A DNA stretch of 39,246 bases from Oscillospiraceae bacterium (lineage in GTDB: Bacteria > Bacillota > Clostridia > Oscillospirales > Acutalibacteraceae): assembly GCA_028706415.1 (NCBI GenBank), contig JAQWBK010000002.1, forward strand, positions 1 to 39,246, given 5' to 3'. The notes below the pieces were generated by a model. It ran no database searches. It had not been told where the DNA came from and saw nothing but the letters and a program-made list of their open reading frames with translations. Both the position numbers and the translations under genes were made by a program. Shown piece by piece: positions 24,772-32,401 of this stretch (the first letter of the stretch is position 1; each line of letters opens with the position of its first letter).

Positions 24772-26910
24772 GTGAAGTACAAAAAAGTACTTGCAAACGC
24801 TTGTGTCTTATCATTGGTTTTGTGTCTTATCGTAGGTTCTATGGCATTTTCTATAATGGCGGCTACCGAATATGAATATGTAGAATCACAGTTCTTTAAC
24901 GAATCATCTCAGCAAATTTGGGATCTTTGCAAGCTAGAAGGAGCCGACACCACGGTAACGGCAGGAATTACAGATCCGACACATAAACCGGCAGGCGTTG
25001 CGTCCTCAATAAAGCTGCACTCTGCCGGGACAGCCAGTTATCCCGCTGTTTACTTCTGGAATGAGAAAAACACGGGCGGGCGTATACCTCACGGCAATCT
25101 GTTTGGAACTTCAAAAGCAATAGAGTATGAAGGTATCCGCATTTGGCTGCAAACAGATAGCACGAATTTCTATAGCAAAATTATGATTTATATCGGGGAT
25201 ATGTATACCGGATACTGGCCATCCAGTTTTTATCAGTACATGTATATTGTCCCCGAGGGCGGGCAGAACGGCTATATTGACATACCGTTTGCGAGCTTTG
25301 TCAACGGAAGCGGTGTTGCACTTCCTGTAGGCGATGTTCTGGACTTTATCACCATAAAGCTTAATGATTCGGCCAAAAAGGTGGAAACCGATGTCTATAT
25401 AGCCGACCTCAAGCTGTATCGTGAAAGTGATGTCACCACCACGTCAACAACAACTACTACGGCAACCACAACCACAGCTTCAGCTGCAACCACCACAGAT
25501 ACCACTACCTCTTCCGCCTTGGATGCAACCACAACAACTACTGCTAATACAACCACAACCGATCCTCAAGATAAGTATGAATATCTTAAATCCGATTTGT
25601 TTAACAATGCTACACAGGAGATGTGGGATAAAGTTAAATACGAAGGCACCAATACCAAGGTTACAGCCGGAATTACAGATTCTGCGCATAAACCCACAGG
25701 CGTTGCTTCCTCATTCATGTATCATACGGCGGGTACAACCAATTATCCAGGAACTTATTTCTGGGAAGAAAAAGCAGGTGGTACACGCGCACCCTTTGGA
25801 AGCTTGTTTGGAACAGCCAATGTAGCTGATTATGAGGGCATACGTTTATGGCTGCAAACCGCTGACAGTAATCAGTACAAGAAAATCATCATCTGCATTG
25901 GCACCATGAGTGGGAATAGCTACTGGCCAAGCAGTACAACAGGATTTTACACCTATACCTTAACCATTCCGGATGGTGGACTGGATGGATACTTTAACAT
26001 ACCATTCTATTCGTTTACAAACAATTTGGATGAATCAATACCGGTTGGAGATGCCCTGCATTTTGTCGCTTTCAAATACTCCGATTCTTCGATGAGAGTA
26101 TCTGACACATATTTTGCCGACCTCCAGCTGTACCGCGAAAAGGGTAATCTCCCCGACGACAATAATGACGATACCGATACCGAAGAGCCGATTATATATG
26201 AGTATTTGAGATCCGAATTGTTTAATGATTCTACCCAAGGCATGTGGGATAAGTCAAAGTATGAGGGCGAAGGCAATATCGTTACAGCAGGAATTACAGA
26301 CGCTGCGCATAAGCCTGCAGGAGTGGATTCGTCATTTAAATTCCATACAACCGGATCATCCTTTTATCCCGGAGTCTATTTTTGGGAAGAGAAGGCCGGA
26401 GGGCAGCGCGCACCTTTCGGAAATCTGTTTGGAACGGCAAAGGTCAGTGAATATGATGGCATACGGCTTTGGATACAAACAGCGGACAATAATGCGTTCA
26501 ACAAATTAATTATATACATTGGCTTTATGTCCGGTTCCACTTACTGGCCTAGCGATGCAGTAGGCTTTTATATGTGTAATGTAGTCTATCCGGCAGGAGG
26601 CCAGAACGGGTATGTAGATATCCCGTTTGAAAGCTTTAAGAACAAGCAGGAGGAGCCGATAGCGGTTGGAGACGCCCTTAACTTTATTGCATTTAAGTAT
26701 TCTGACAGCACTATGAGGGAGTCCGATACTTATTTTGCCGACCTGCAGCTTTATCGTCAAAAGGGTTCCGATTCCGGTTCGAAGTCTCCCGGAACAGGTG
26801 AAAGCAGTACATCAACCTTGTTTATTATACTGTTTGGTGCATTCATAGTTGGTACCGGCTCGTACATTTATGAAAGAAAAGTGAACAAACGCCGCAGAGC
26901 CGACAAGTAA
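24772..26910 (+). CDS. Sortase-type anchored surface protein with three carbohydrate-binding-like repeats
   Basis: A 712-residue protein starting at GTG 24772, which has an AAAGGGG site 8 bp upstream. A signal peptide ends around residue 32. Three repeats of about 180 residues start near 32, 267 and 474. They share patterns such as EYDGIRLWIQTADNN, the segment YWPS, a GQNGYVDIPF strand and TYFADLQLYR. A Thr-rich linker of about 45 residues joins repeats 1 and 2, and an Asp/Glu/Asn-rich linker joins 2 and 3. The C terminus has SPGTG (residues 672-676), a hydrophobic segment and the basic tail KVNKRRRADK. This fits the (S/P)PXTG signal of clostridial class B-type sortases. The product is probably bound to peptidoglycan, where it would hold glycan for the esterases and hydrolases encoded nearby. 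No catalytic motif is seen. Confidence 0.78.
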   Translation: MKYKKVLANACVLSLVLCLIVGSMAFSIMAATEYEYVESQFFNESSQQIWDLCKLEGADTTVTAGITDPTHKPAGVASSIKLHSAGTASYPAVYFWNEKNTGGRIPHGNLFGTSKAIEYEGIRIWLQTDSTNFYSKIMIYIGDMYTGYWPSSFYQYMYIVPEGGQNGYIDIPFASFVNGSGVALPVGDVLDFITIKLNDSAKKVETDVYIADLKLYRESDVTTTSTTTTTATTTTASAATTTDTTTSSALDATTTTTANTTTTDPQDKYEYLKSDLFNNATQEMWDKVKYEGTNTKVTAGITDSAHKPTGVASSFMYHTAGTTNYPGTYFWEEKAGGTRAPFGSLFGTANVADYEGIRLWLQTADSNQYKKIIICIGTMSGNSYWPSSTTGFYTYTLTIPDGGLDGYFNIPFYSFTNNLDESIPVGDALHFVAFKYSDSSMRVSDTYFADLQLYREKGNLPDDNNDDTDTEEPIIYEYLRSELFNDSTQGMWDKSKYEGEGNIVTAGITDAAHKPAGVDSSFKFHTTGSSFYPGVYFWEEKAGGQRAPFGNLFGTAKVSEYDGIRLWIQTADNNAFNKLIIYIGFMSGSTYWPSDAVGFYMCNVVYPAGGQNGYVDIPFESFKNKQEEPIAVGDALNFIAFKYSDSTMRESDTYFADLQLYRQKGSDSGSKSPGTGESSTSTLFIILFGAFIVGTGSYIYERKVNKRRRADK

Positions 26911-26922
26911 CAACAGCTTAGG

Positions 26923-26965
26923 ATAAAGGGGCGACCTACCTTGCGGTGTACGGCCGCCCCTTTAT
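26923..26965 (+). terminator. Intrinsic terminator after the anchored surface protein
   Basis: An 11-bp perfect GC-containing stem (ATAAAGGGGCG with CGCCCCTTTAT), a 21-base loop that can fold further, and a following TTCTT. It ends the transcript at 26910 or limits readthrough into the SGNH lipoprotein gene. Confidence 0.75.
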
Positions 26966-27021
26966 TTCTTAAATTATTACTCTTAACGATTATTTGGTAA
27001 GCAGAAAGGTAAGACCATAGA

Positions 27022-28320
27022 ATGACAAAACGATGGGTGGCAATGCTCTCAATTGTTGCGCTACAGCTTTTTGTTTCGGCCTGTGCGAAAAGAGATGGGG
27101 CATCTGTTGTGTTAACAGAGTCTTCCCTTAATAAAACAAATCCGACCGCGGCGGTTACACACTCCAGTGAGGTTAAAAAGGATCACCTTATTCCGGCGGA
27201 GGTTACCATGGACAATATACAAGATACGGCGAAGCAATTGGGAATAACAAATGAAATGTTAATTAAATCAATTGTTTCCAAGGGGAATTCGGTTCGCGTT
27301 GCCAACGTGATTAGAAAAGGTATGCGCGCAGAGGATATTACAATTGGTGTTATTGGAGGTTCGGTTACGGCAGGCACCGCAAGTACACGCGGGAATGCGT
27401 ATGCGAATGTAATCCAAGAATGGTTGAAGAGCACCTTCCCGGAAAGTCGGATCAATTTGATAAACGCGGGGAAAGGCGCAACCAATTCGATGGTAGGCGT
27501 CCACAGAATCCAGCCTGATTTGCTCTCAAGAAAACCCGACCTGGTGGTAGTGGAATACGCTGTCAATGACGGCAGCAACACCGACATTCAGGAGGCTTAT
27601 GAGAACATTATTCGCAGGGTATTAAAATCAGGGGCTGCCGTCATACTTCTGTTTATTAACCGTGAGCATGGAGAAAGCGTTCAGGACACTCAGGAGAAAA
27701 TCGGTAAGCACTATGATCTGCCCATGATTAGTTTCAGGGATTCCGTTTATCCATTAATAAAGGATAGCACTATTGCATGGTCATATTATGCAGCCGATAA
27801 TGTCCATCCCAATGATACCGGACATGCCATGCTCGGAACGTTGGTCAATCATTACCTTGCCTTGGTATATTCTGATATTGAGAATGTCAAAACCGTGGCG
27901 CCTTCTATTGCCAACCCGTTAATCTCAGATAGCTATGAAAATGCTACAATGTACGGTGCCTCGGGATTAAAGCCGACTTCTATCGGAAGCTTTGAGGTGG
28001 TTCCTTCTCCTACATATCAGTTTAAAAACGGCTGGCAGACCATAGGTGGTACAAAGCCGATAGTGTTTGAGATAAGTAAATGCAAGATTTTGCATCTTAT
28101 GATACTTAAGAATCCTGACGAAAATGCGGGAAAGGTTCGAGTTACAGCGAATAATAGTACTACAATCATCAATTCCCGATTCCCTGGAGGTTGGGGGAAA
28201 TATGCGGAAGCAGTCAAAATTTACTCGGGCAATACAGAAGATAAGGTTATTGTAACGGTGACACCGGAGCCTACTGATGAGGAATCAACTCTCACGCTGC
28301 TTCGGGTCATGGTTTCATGA
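27022..28320 (+). CDS. SGNH-hydrolase lipoprotein
   Basis: A 432-residue lipoprotein with lipobox FVSAC (Cys21). After a Ser/Thr-rich linker to about residue 50 it is a single SGNH domain with Ser114 in GGSVTAG, NAGKGATNS, EYAVND and Asp259/His262 in DNVHPNDTGH. It is plainly a paralogue of the C-terminal part of the 1579-residue protein. Both share a lead-in helix (MLQQSVVSEGNKARIAKV here in the other copy, MLIKSIVSKGNSVRVANV in this one) and the same end region. It would act as a membrane-tethered carbohydrate esterase such as a deacetylase. The ATG at 27022 follows an AAAGGTAAG site. Confidence 0.82.
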   Translation: MTKRWVAMLSIVALQLFVSACAKRDGASVVLTESSLNKTNPTAAVTHSSEVKKDHLIPAEVTMDNIQDTAKQLGITNEMLIKSIVSKGNSVRVANVIRKGMRAEDITIGVIGGSVTAGTASTRGNAYANVIQEWLKSTFPESRINLINAGKGATNSMVGVHRIQPDLLSRKPDLVVVEYAVNDGSNTDIQEAYENIIRRVLKSGAAVILLFINREHGESVQDTQEKIGKHYDLPMISFRDSVYPLIKDSTIAWSYYAADNVHPNDTGHAMLGTLVNHYLALVYSDIENVKTVAPSIANPLISDSYENATMYGASGLKPTSIGSFEVVPSPTYQFKNGWQTIGGTKPIVFEISKCKILHLMILKNPDENAGKVRVTANNSTTIINSRFPGGWGKYAEAVKIYSGNTEDKVIVTVTPEPTDEESTLTLLRVMVS

Positions 28321-28397
28321 TTAATAGAAATATAGAATACGGATTTTGAATATAGGGCTTAACAGATATAAAACCAGGAAAGGAAATTGATAATAAA

Positions 28398-29783
28398 ATG
28401 AAAAAGATAATAAACATTTTAGCTGTTTGCTTTATTATTGTTGTGATAGCAGGCTGTAATGACAAAACTCCCAGCAGCAAGGTCACCAGCAACATATCAA
28501 GTGAAAACAAAGACGGCATTGCCGCCACCGGTTCGAAATATGCCCAGGGCATTACTATGTCAAAACTTGAAAACAAAAAAATAAAAATAATGGTTAACCA
28601 AGGCATGGATTTTCTTAAAAGTATGGATTCGGAGGATGCACCGAACACAACATTAAACACCCTAAATACATGGAAAGCTACCTATGGCACCGACGCCGAG
28701 CTTGAGGTTGTAAACTGGGACGATTTCAGCACCTACCTTGCGACAGCAGCGGCTGCGGATATGATGCCGGATGTCGTTATCGGTGGACAGGTTTGGTTCC
28801 CCTCTTGGCCTGCAAAAAACCTGGTGCAGAGCCTGGATGAGTTTGATGAATACCTGGATTTGGACGATCCGATGTGGCGCAAAGATATTATGGACCAGTT
28901 TAAATGGAATGATAAACACTATGTCGCGTATGCCCAGGTGCCTGAACACTTTTATATTTGCTACAATAAAACAAAATTTGAGTTGGTGGGTGAAACCACC
29001 CCGCTGGAGCACTGGAAAAACAAGAATTGGAACTGGACACAATTTGTTAAAACGGCGAAAAGCATGTCCGACCCTGATAATGATGAGTATGGTTATACCG
29101 GCTGGAATCTTGCGGCAGGTAAAGCGATCTATCCGATGATAAAAATAGACGGTAAAAACATCACTTCAAATGCAACCTCTCAGGAAGTGGTCAGATGGTT
29201 TACAGAGCTTAATAACCTCCATAAAACCGGTACTATCCGCACCGACAATGATCGAGCAAACTTCCTGCAACTCTTCCCGGCGGGGAAGGATGCGATGATA
29301 AGCATTTCTCCGGAAGAGTATATCCGCATGAGACTCAAGCTGGATATTACCGGCGGGGATGAGTTTGAGCTTGCACCGTTCCCGATATTTGATCCGAACG
29401 GAGAAACCATGTCAAAAACCACCGTAAACATCTATGGCTTATCAATTACATCAAAAGCGCAGAATCCCGAGGGTGCGGCGGAATATATCCGTCTAAACTT
29501 CAAGATCATCAACAATATTGAAGATTCATTCGGTGAATTGGGACGCTTTGGCAAATTACTTAACAAGGATGAAAAATCAGCTATTATCGAAGCGAATAAA
29601 ACACCGGTTATGGCTAATTACCTTTCCGGTTTTGGTAAAGCATACTTATTGTTTCAGGATAATGTGGGTGAAACAATTTATTCGCCAACCAAGGAAGGCT
29701 CCATAAAGTCGCTATTAGACGCATATGACCCGTTGCTCAAAGCGGAAATAAAAGAGTTTACAGATTCCTTGACCGCAAAATAA
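28398..29783 (+). CDS. Solute-binding lipoprotein of an ABC sugar importer
   Basis: A 461-residue lipoprotein with lipobox VIAGC (Cys20) and a Ser-rich linker. The rest is an ABC family 1 extracellular binding protein, with segments such as AAADMMPDVVIGGQVWFPSW, YICYNKTKFE, and the later GKDAMISISPEEY. It is shorter and simpler than the fused binding protein at 7673. No permease genes flank it, so it probably serves the second permease pair (16771-18713), for which no binding protein lies closer. The pair is separated from it by about 10 kb of surface-protein genes. Confidence 0.85.
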   Translation: MKKIINILAVCFIIVVIAGCNDKTPSSKVTSNISSENKDGIAATGSKYAQGITMSKLENKKIKIMVNQGMDFLKSMDSEDAPNTTLNTLNTWKATYGTDAELEVVNWDDFSTYLATAAAADMMPDVVIGGQVWFPSWPAKNLVQSLDEFDEYLDLDDPMWRKDIMDQFKWNDKHYVAYAQVPEHFYICYNKTKFELVGETTPLEHWKNKNWNWTQFVKTAKSMSDPDNDEYGYTGWNLAAGKAIYPMIKIDGKNITSNATSQEVVRWFTELNNLHKTGTIRTDNDRANFLQLFPAGKDAMISISPEEYIRMRLKLDITGGDEFELAPFPIFDPNGETMSKTTVNIYGLSITSKAQNPEGAAEYIRLNFKIINNIEDSFGELGRFGKLLNKDEKSAIIEANKTPVMANYLSGFGKAYLLFQDNVGETIYSPTKEGSIKSLLDAYDPLLKAEIKEFTDSLTAK

Positions 29784-29795
29784 CAGGAGGGATTG

Positions 29796-29819
29796 CGGGA
29801 AACAATTTATGGTTTCCCG
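29796..29819 (+). terminator. Hairpin between the binding lipoprotein and the first SLH-barrel gene
   Basis: An 8-bp stem (CGGGAAAC with GTTTCCCG) around an 8-base loop, followed by AATTTCTCT. Only a short interrupted T-run is present, so it may attenuate rather than end transcription. Confidence 0.5.
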
Positions 29820-29853
29820 AATTTCTCTCCATCAGGCTGAAAGGAAGAATCTA

Positions 29854-32076
29854 ATGAAAATAAAGCATTTTCGATGGTTGAGCTTTGTCTTGGCGGCAGC
29901 ATTGTTATTCACCGGATGTGGTTTGGGAAAAGAGAACAGCAGCGACATTTCCACCAATTCGTCGGTAAAATCTTCACAAACCACCACGGTACCCACTAAC
30001 AGCTCAGAAATTATTATTGACACACCGGATATTAGTAGTGAAGAGGTGAGTGGGAATAAGGAAAAGGGTAAATTCCCGCTGTTTTCGAATCAGATCGATT
30101 ACTCTAAAGGAGAAAATATTCCTCAAGAAGAAGAGTATCTGAGTTATCTTGCAATGCTAAAGTTTAGGCATGAATTCAAGGACATGATTAACCATAAATC
30201 AGAAGTCGCTGCAGTCCGATTGGTTAAATTAGGCGTGTTTGACAAGACCAAAAATTTTTATCCGGATAAAACATTAACGGTTATCGAATTTTTTAAATAT
30301 TTATTTATAACAGCCGGATTGGATATAAAGAACAAGGATGACGCTGCTTTAATTGAATTGGCAAAAAGCTCTAAGCTGATTGAGGATGATGATTTCAAAG
30401 ATTTCAATCATGAGCTTACCAACCAAGAGCTTGCATATTTGGTCGATAAGGCGGTTGCTGACCGCTCCAACACCGGGCAATTTGCAATGATGATCAGCGA
30501 TTTCAGCAGCGTTTCAGATAAAATGAAGAGAAGCGTACTGCAGGTGGTTGGTCTTGGTATTCTCGAGTGTAACGGTAAATTTCAGCCAAAGAAGGCAACA
30601 ACCAGGGCGGTTGTGGCGGATGCTTTATACAGGCTGGTCAATACAGGTTATCGTGTAGTCCTCCCTTATGAATTGGGTGAAAGCTATAATGAGGATACAG
30701 ATATCCTTTTAGTAAAATCCGAATATATAGAGAATCCGGGCGGAATACAGCTTGGTCTTTCATCGGGTTATAATAAACAGGATATTACATTTGATTTATT
30801 TGGCAAGCGCCCCATCGACCGTGTTGAGTTTTATAAATGGAGAACCATCGAGACCAAAAAAGGGAAATACAACTTTGGGACATTTTACAATGATCTGGAG
30901 GCTCATAAGCTGGGGAGTACCGTTATTTCCTGTGTGGATATCAGTGCCAATTTGAACTGGAATCCCGATTTTGCAATGAGCAATATTCCCGAGTTTTATG
31001 AGCAGGATATTACAAATAAAGCAACCCGTACAGCCGCAAAGCAATTTCTTTATTCTTTTGTACAGGAAATGATGAAGGCGGTTTATGGCGATGTTATTTT
31101 GTCAATTGATTATGAGCTTGACTGGCAGCAAAGATTGTCGGGAGTTTCTGAAGCTCACAGAAGCCGTGCGGCTATATTTGCGGACTGGTATGTTGAAGCT
31201 TGCAATGTCGCAAGAGAAGCCGCCAAAGCAGTGGGTGCGGCAGATCGTCTTAAGCTGATGGTCATTTATAACAATGTCACGGATCATCATAAGCTTGGTA
31301 TCAAGGAAAATGAATGGATGAAAAAACTGGGGCAAGCATCCGATTATATCGGGATTGATAGCTATCAGTTCCCTCAGGATAAAAGTGACCCATCAATAAC
31401 TCTGCAAAACATCCGTTTCCTTATAAATAACTATTCGTACGGTAAACCGGTCATGATGGTGGAGAACGGACTTGTTGCGAAATGGGATGAGACGGAAAAG
31501 AATAAGACGACGGGTTTATCCACCCTTCAAGAACAGGCTAAATATTTTCAAAATCTGTTTCGAGAATTCCAGTTTGCGCTGGAAAGAGGAGATTTCATAA
31601 ATAAGAATTTATCCGGTTTCCTCATATGGCAGCTCATGGATACAACCGAAGTCGGAGCACTCGGACTTCTCGACATCAAAGGAATCGAAAAACCATCTGT
31701 TAAAACAGTGCAGGAAGGTTTTAAATCCATAGAAAAGCAGAGACAGTTTAACCCATCTGTCCTAACCAAAGTTACGGATGCTACATACGGGGCGGATATT
31801 AAGGTTGAGAGCGGAACAACTTATGAGAAGCTTACCTATATAACACGCAACTGGAATGGAAAAGAGAATGGGACCTTCCGCATTAAGCTGAAAAACCCGG
31901 GTACAGTTTTTATAACCGTCAACGGTGACAACCATTATGTAATTGACCGTATGGCAGATATCCATGAAATCCCTATTAAGGACGCCCTTAAAAAGGGAAA
32001 TAATGTTATTGACATTTATTTTGGCTCGGAGAAAACACCATTTGAACAGTCAGTTTTAAAGGTATTGCTGCATTGA
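29854..32076 (+). CDS. SLH-domain barrel lipoprotein, putative glycosidase (paralogue 1)
   Basis: A 740-residue lipoprotein (lipobox FTGC, Cys22; ATG 29854 with an AAAGGAAG site). Residues about 60-275 hold SLH-like repeats, with FKD starts, EVAAVRLVKLGVF-type helices and GILECNGKFQPKKATTRAVV. A region from about 285 to 610 begins ENPGGIQLGLSSGYNKQ and reads as an alpha/beta barrel. Candidate catalytic residues are Glu421 in IDYELDWQQ and Glu537 in MMVENGL. They lie 116 residues apart, as expected for strands 4 and 7 of clan GH-A-like hydrolases. The usual Asn before the first Glu is absent. A beta-rich C-terminal domain of about 95 residues follows. I do not recognise the family. The protein is one of three tandem copies. 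Confidence 0.72.
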   Translation: MKIKHFRWLSFVLAAALLFTGCGLGKENSSDISTNSSVKSSQTTTVPTNSSEIIIDTPDISSEEVSGNKEKGKFPLFSNQIDYSKGENIPQEEEYLSYLAMLKFRHEFKDMINHKSEVAAVRLVKLGVFDKTKNFYPDKTLTVIEFFKYLFITAGLDIKNKDDAALIELAKSSKLIEDDDFKDFNHELTNQELAYLVDKAVADRSNTGQFAMMISDFSSVSDKMKRSVLQVVGLGILECNGKFQPKKATTRAVVADALYRLVNTGYRVVLPYELGESYNEDTDILLVKSEYIENPGGIQLGLSSGYNKQDITFDLFGKRPIDRVEFYKWRTIETKKGKYNFGTFYNDLEAHKLGSTVISCVDISANLNWNPDFAMSNIPEFYEQDITNKATRTAAKQFLYSFVQEMMKAVYGDVILSIDYELDWQQRLSGVSEAHRSRAAIFADWYVEACNVAREAAKAVGAADRLKLMVIYNNVTDHHKLGIKENEWMKKLGQASDYIGIDSYQFPQDKSDPSITLQNIRFLINNYSYGKPVMMVENGLVAKWDETEKNKTTGLSTLQEQAKYFQNLFREFQFALERGDFINKNLSGFLIWQLMDTTEVGALGLLDIKGIEKPSVKTVQEGFKSIEKQRQFNPSVLTKVTDATYGADIKVESGTTYEKLTYITRNWNGKENGTFRIKLKNPGTVFITVNGDNHYVIDRMADIHEIPIKDALKKGNNVIDIYFGSEKTPFEQSVLKVLLH

Positions 32077-32091
32077 AAAAATAACCATTAA

Positions 32092-32139
32092 ACATACAAG
32101 GTTGGGGTGGACATATGCATCCATCCCAACCTTGTATGT
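32092..32139 (+). terminator. 20-bp stem-loop after SLH-barrel paralogue 1
   Basis: The arms at 32092-32111 and 32120-32139 pair over 20 bp with a single G-T mismatch, around an 8-base loop. There is no T-run after it, so a bidirectional or processing hairpin is as likely as a classic terminator. Confidence 0.5.
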
Positions 32140-32159
32140 CAGAGCGACAACTACTAATA

Positions 32160-32257
32160 CCAATTTCAATTAGAAAGACGACAAGATAAAATGCTTAACA
32201 AAAACTATATACGCAAGTTTTTGCTGACATTTTGCCTTTCTTTCTAATTTGGATTGG
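32160..32257. repeat. Imperfect palindromic element A
   Basis: The whole 98-bp stretch is close to its own reverse complement: the ends CCAATTTCAATTAGAAAG and CTTTCTAATTTGGATTGG pair with few mismatches, and the inner AAAATG...CATTTT and CAAAAACT-like parts also pair. No coding capacity is visible. It starts with the same ACTAAT-x-x-CAAT pattern as element B, so the two look related. Confidence 0.55.
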
Positions 32258-32270
32258 CGAAATAGAATTA

Positions 32271-32376
32271 ATACTAATCTCAATAATAAAAGCCGATAAA
32301 ATGGAGTGATGCGTTCTTTAAAGAAGAACGCGACTTGAGCGACAATTTTATCGATCCTTTTATTTGAGATTAGTAT
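32271..32376. mobile_element. MITE-like palindromic element B with perfect 13-bp ends
   Basis: A 106-bp element bounded by ATACTAATCTCAA (32271-32283) and its perfect reverse complement TTGAGATTAGTAT (32364-32376). Inward, GATAAAAT pairs with ATTTTATC, and GCGTTCTT pairs with AAGAACGC (32311-32331). It ends 26 bp before the start codon of SLH-barrel paralogue 2. No clear target-site duplication is visible. Together with element A, it makes up most of the 325-bp gap at 32077-32401. Confidence 0.55.
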
Positions 32377-32401
32377 AACAGTGAATACAGGGAGGAATAC
32401 C

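Noticed and set aside
25430..25570. The ACC/ACA-rich stretch as a possible tandem repeat or CRISPR-like array
   Set aside because: It is a codon-level effect of a Thr-rich linker; there are no uniform repeats with spacers.
25421..25825. A Pro/Gln-rich 134-codon frame over the Thr-rich linker of the anchored surface protein
   Set aside because: It is the shifted reading of ACC/ACA Thr codons, with no translation signal.
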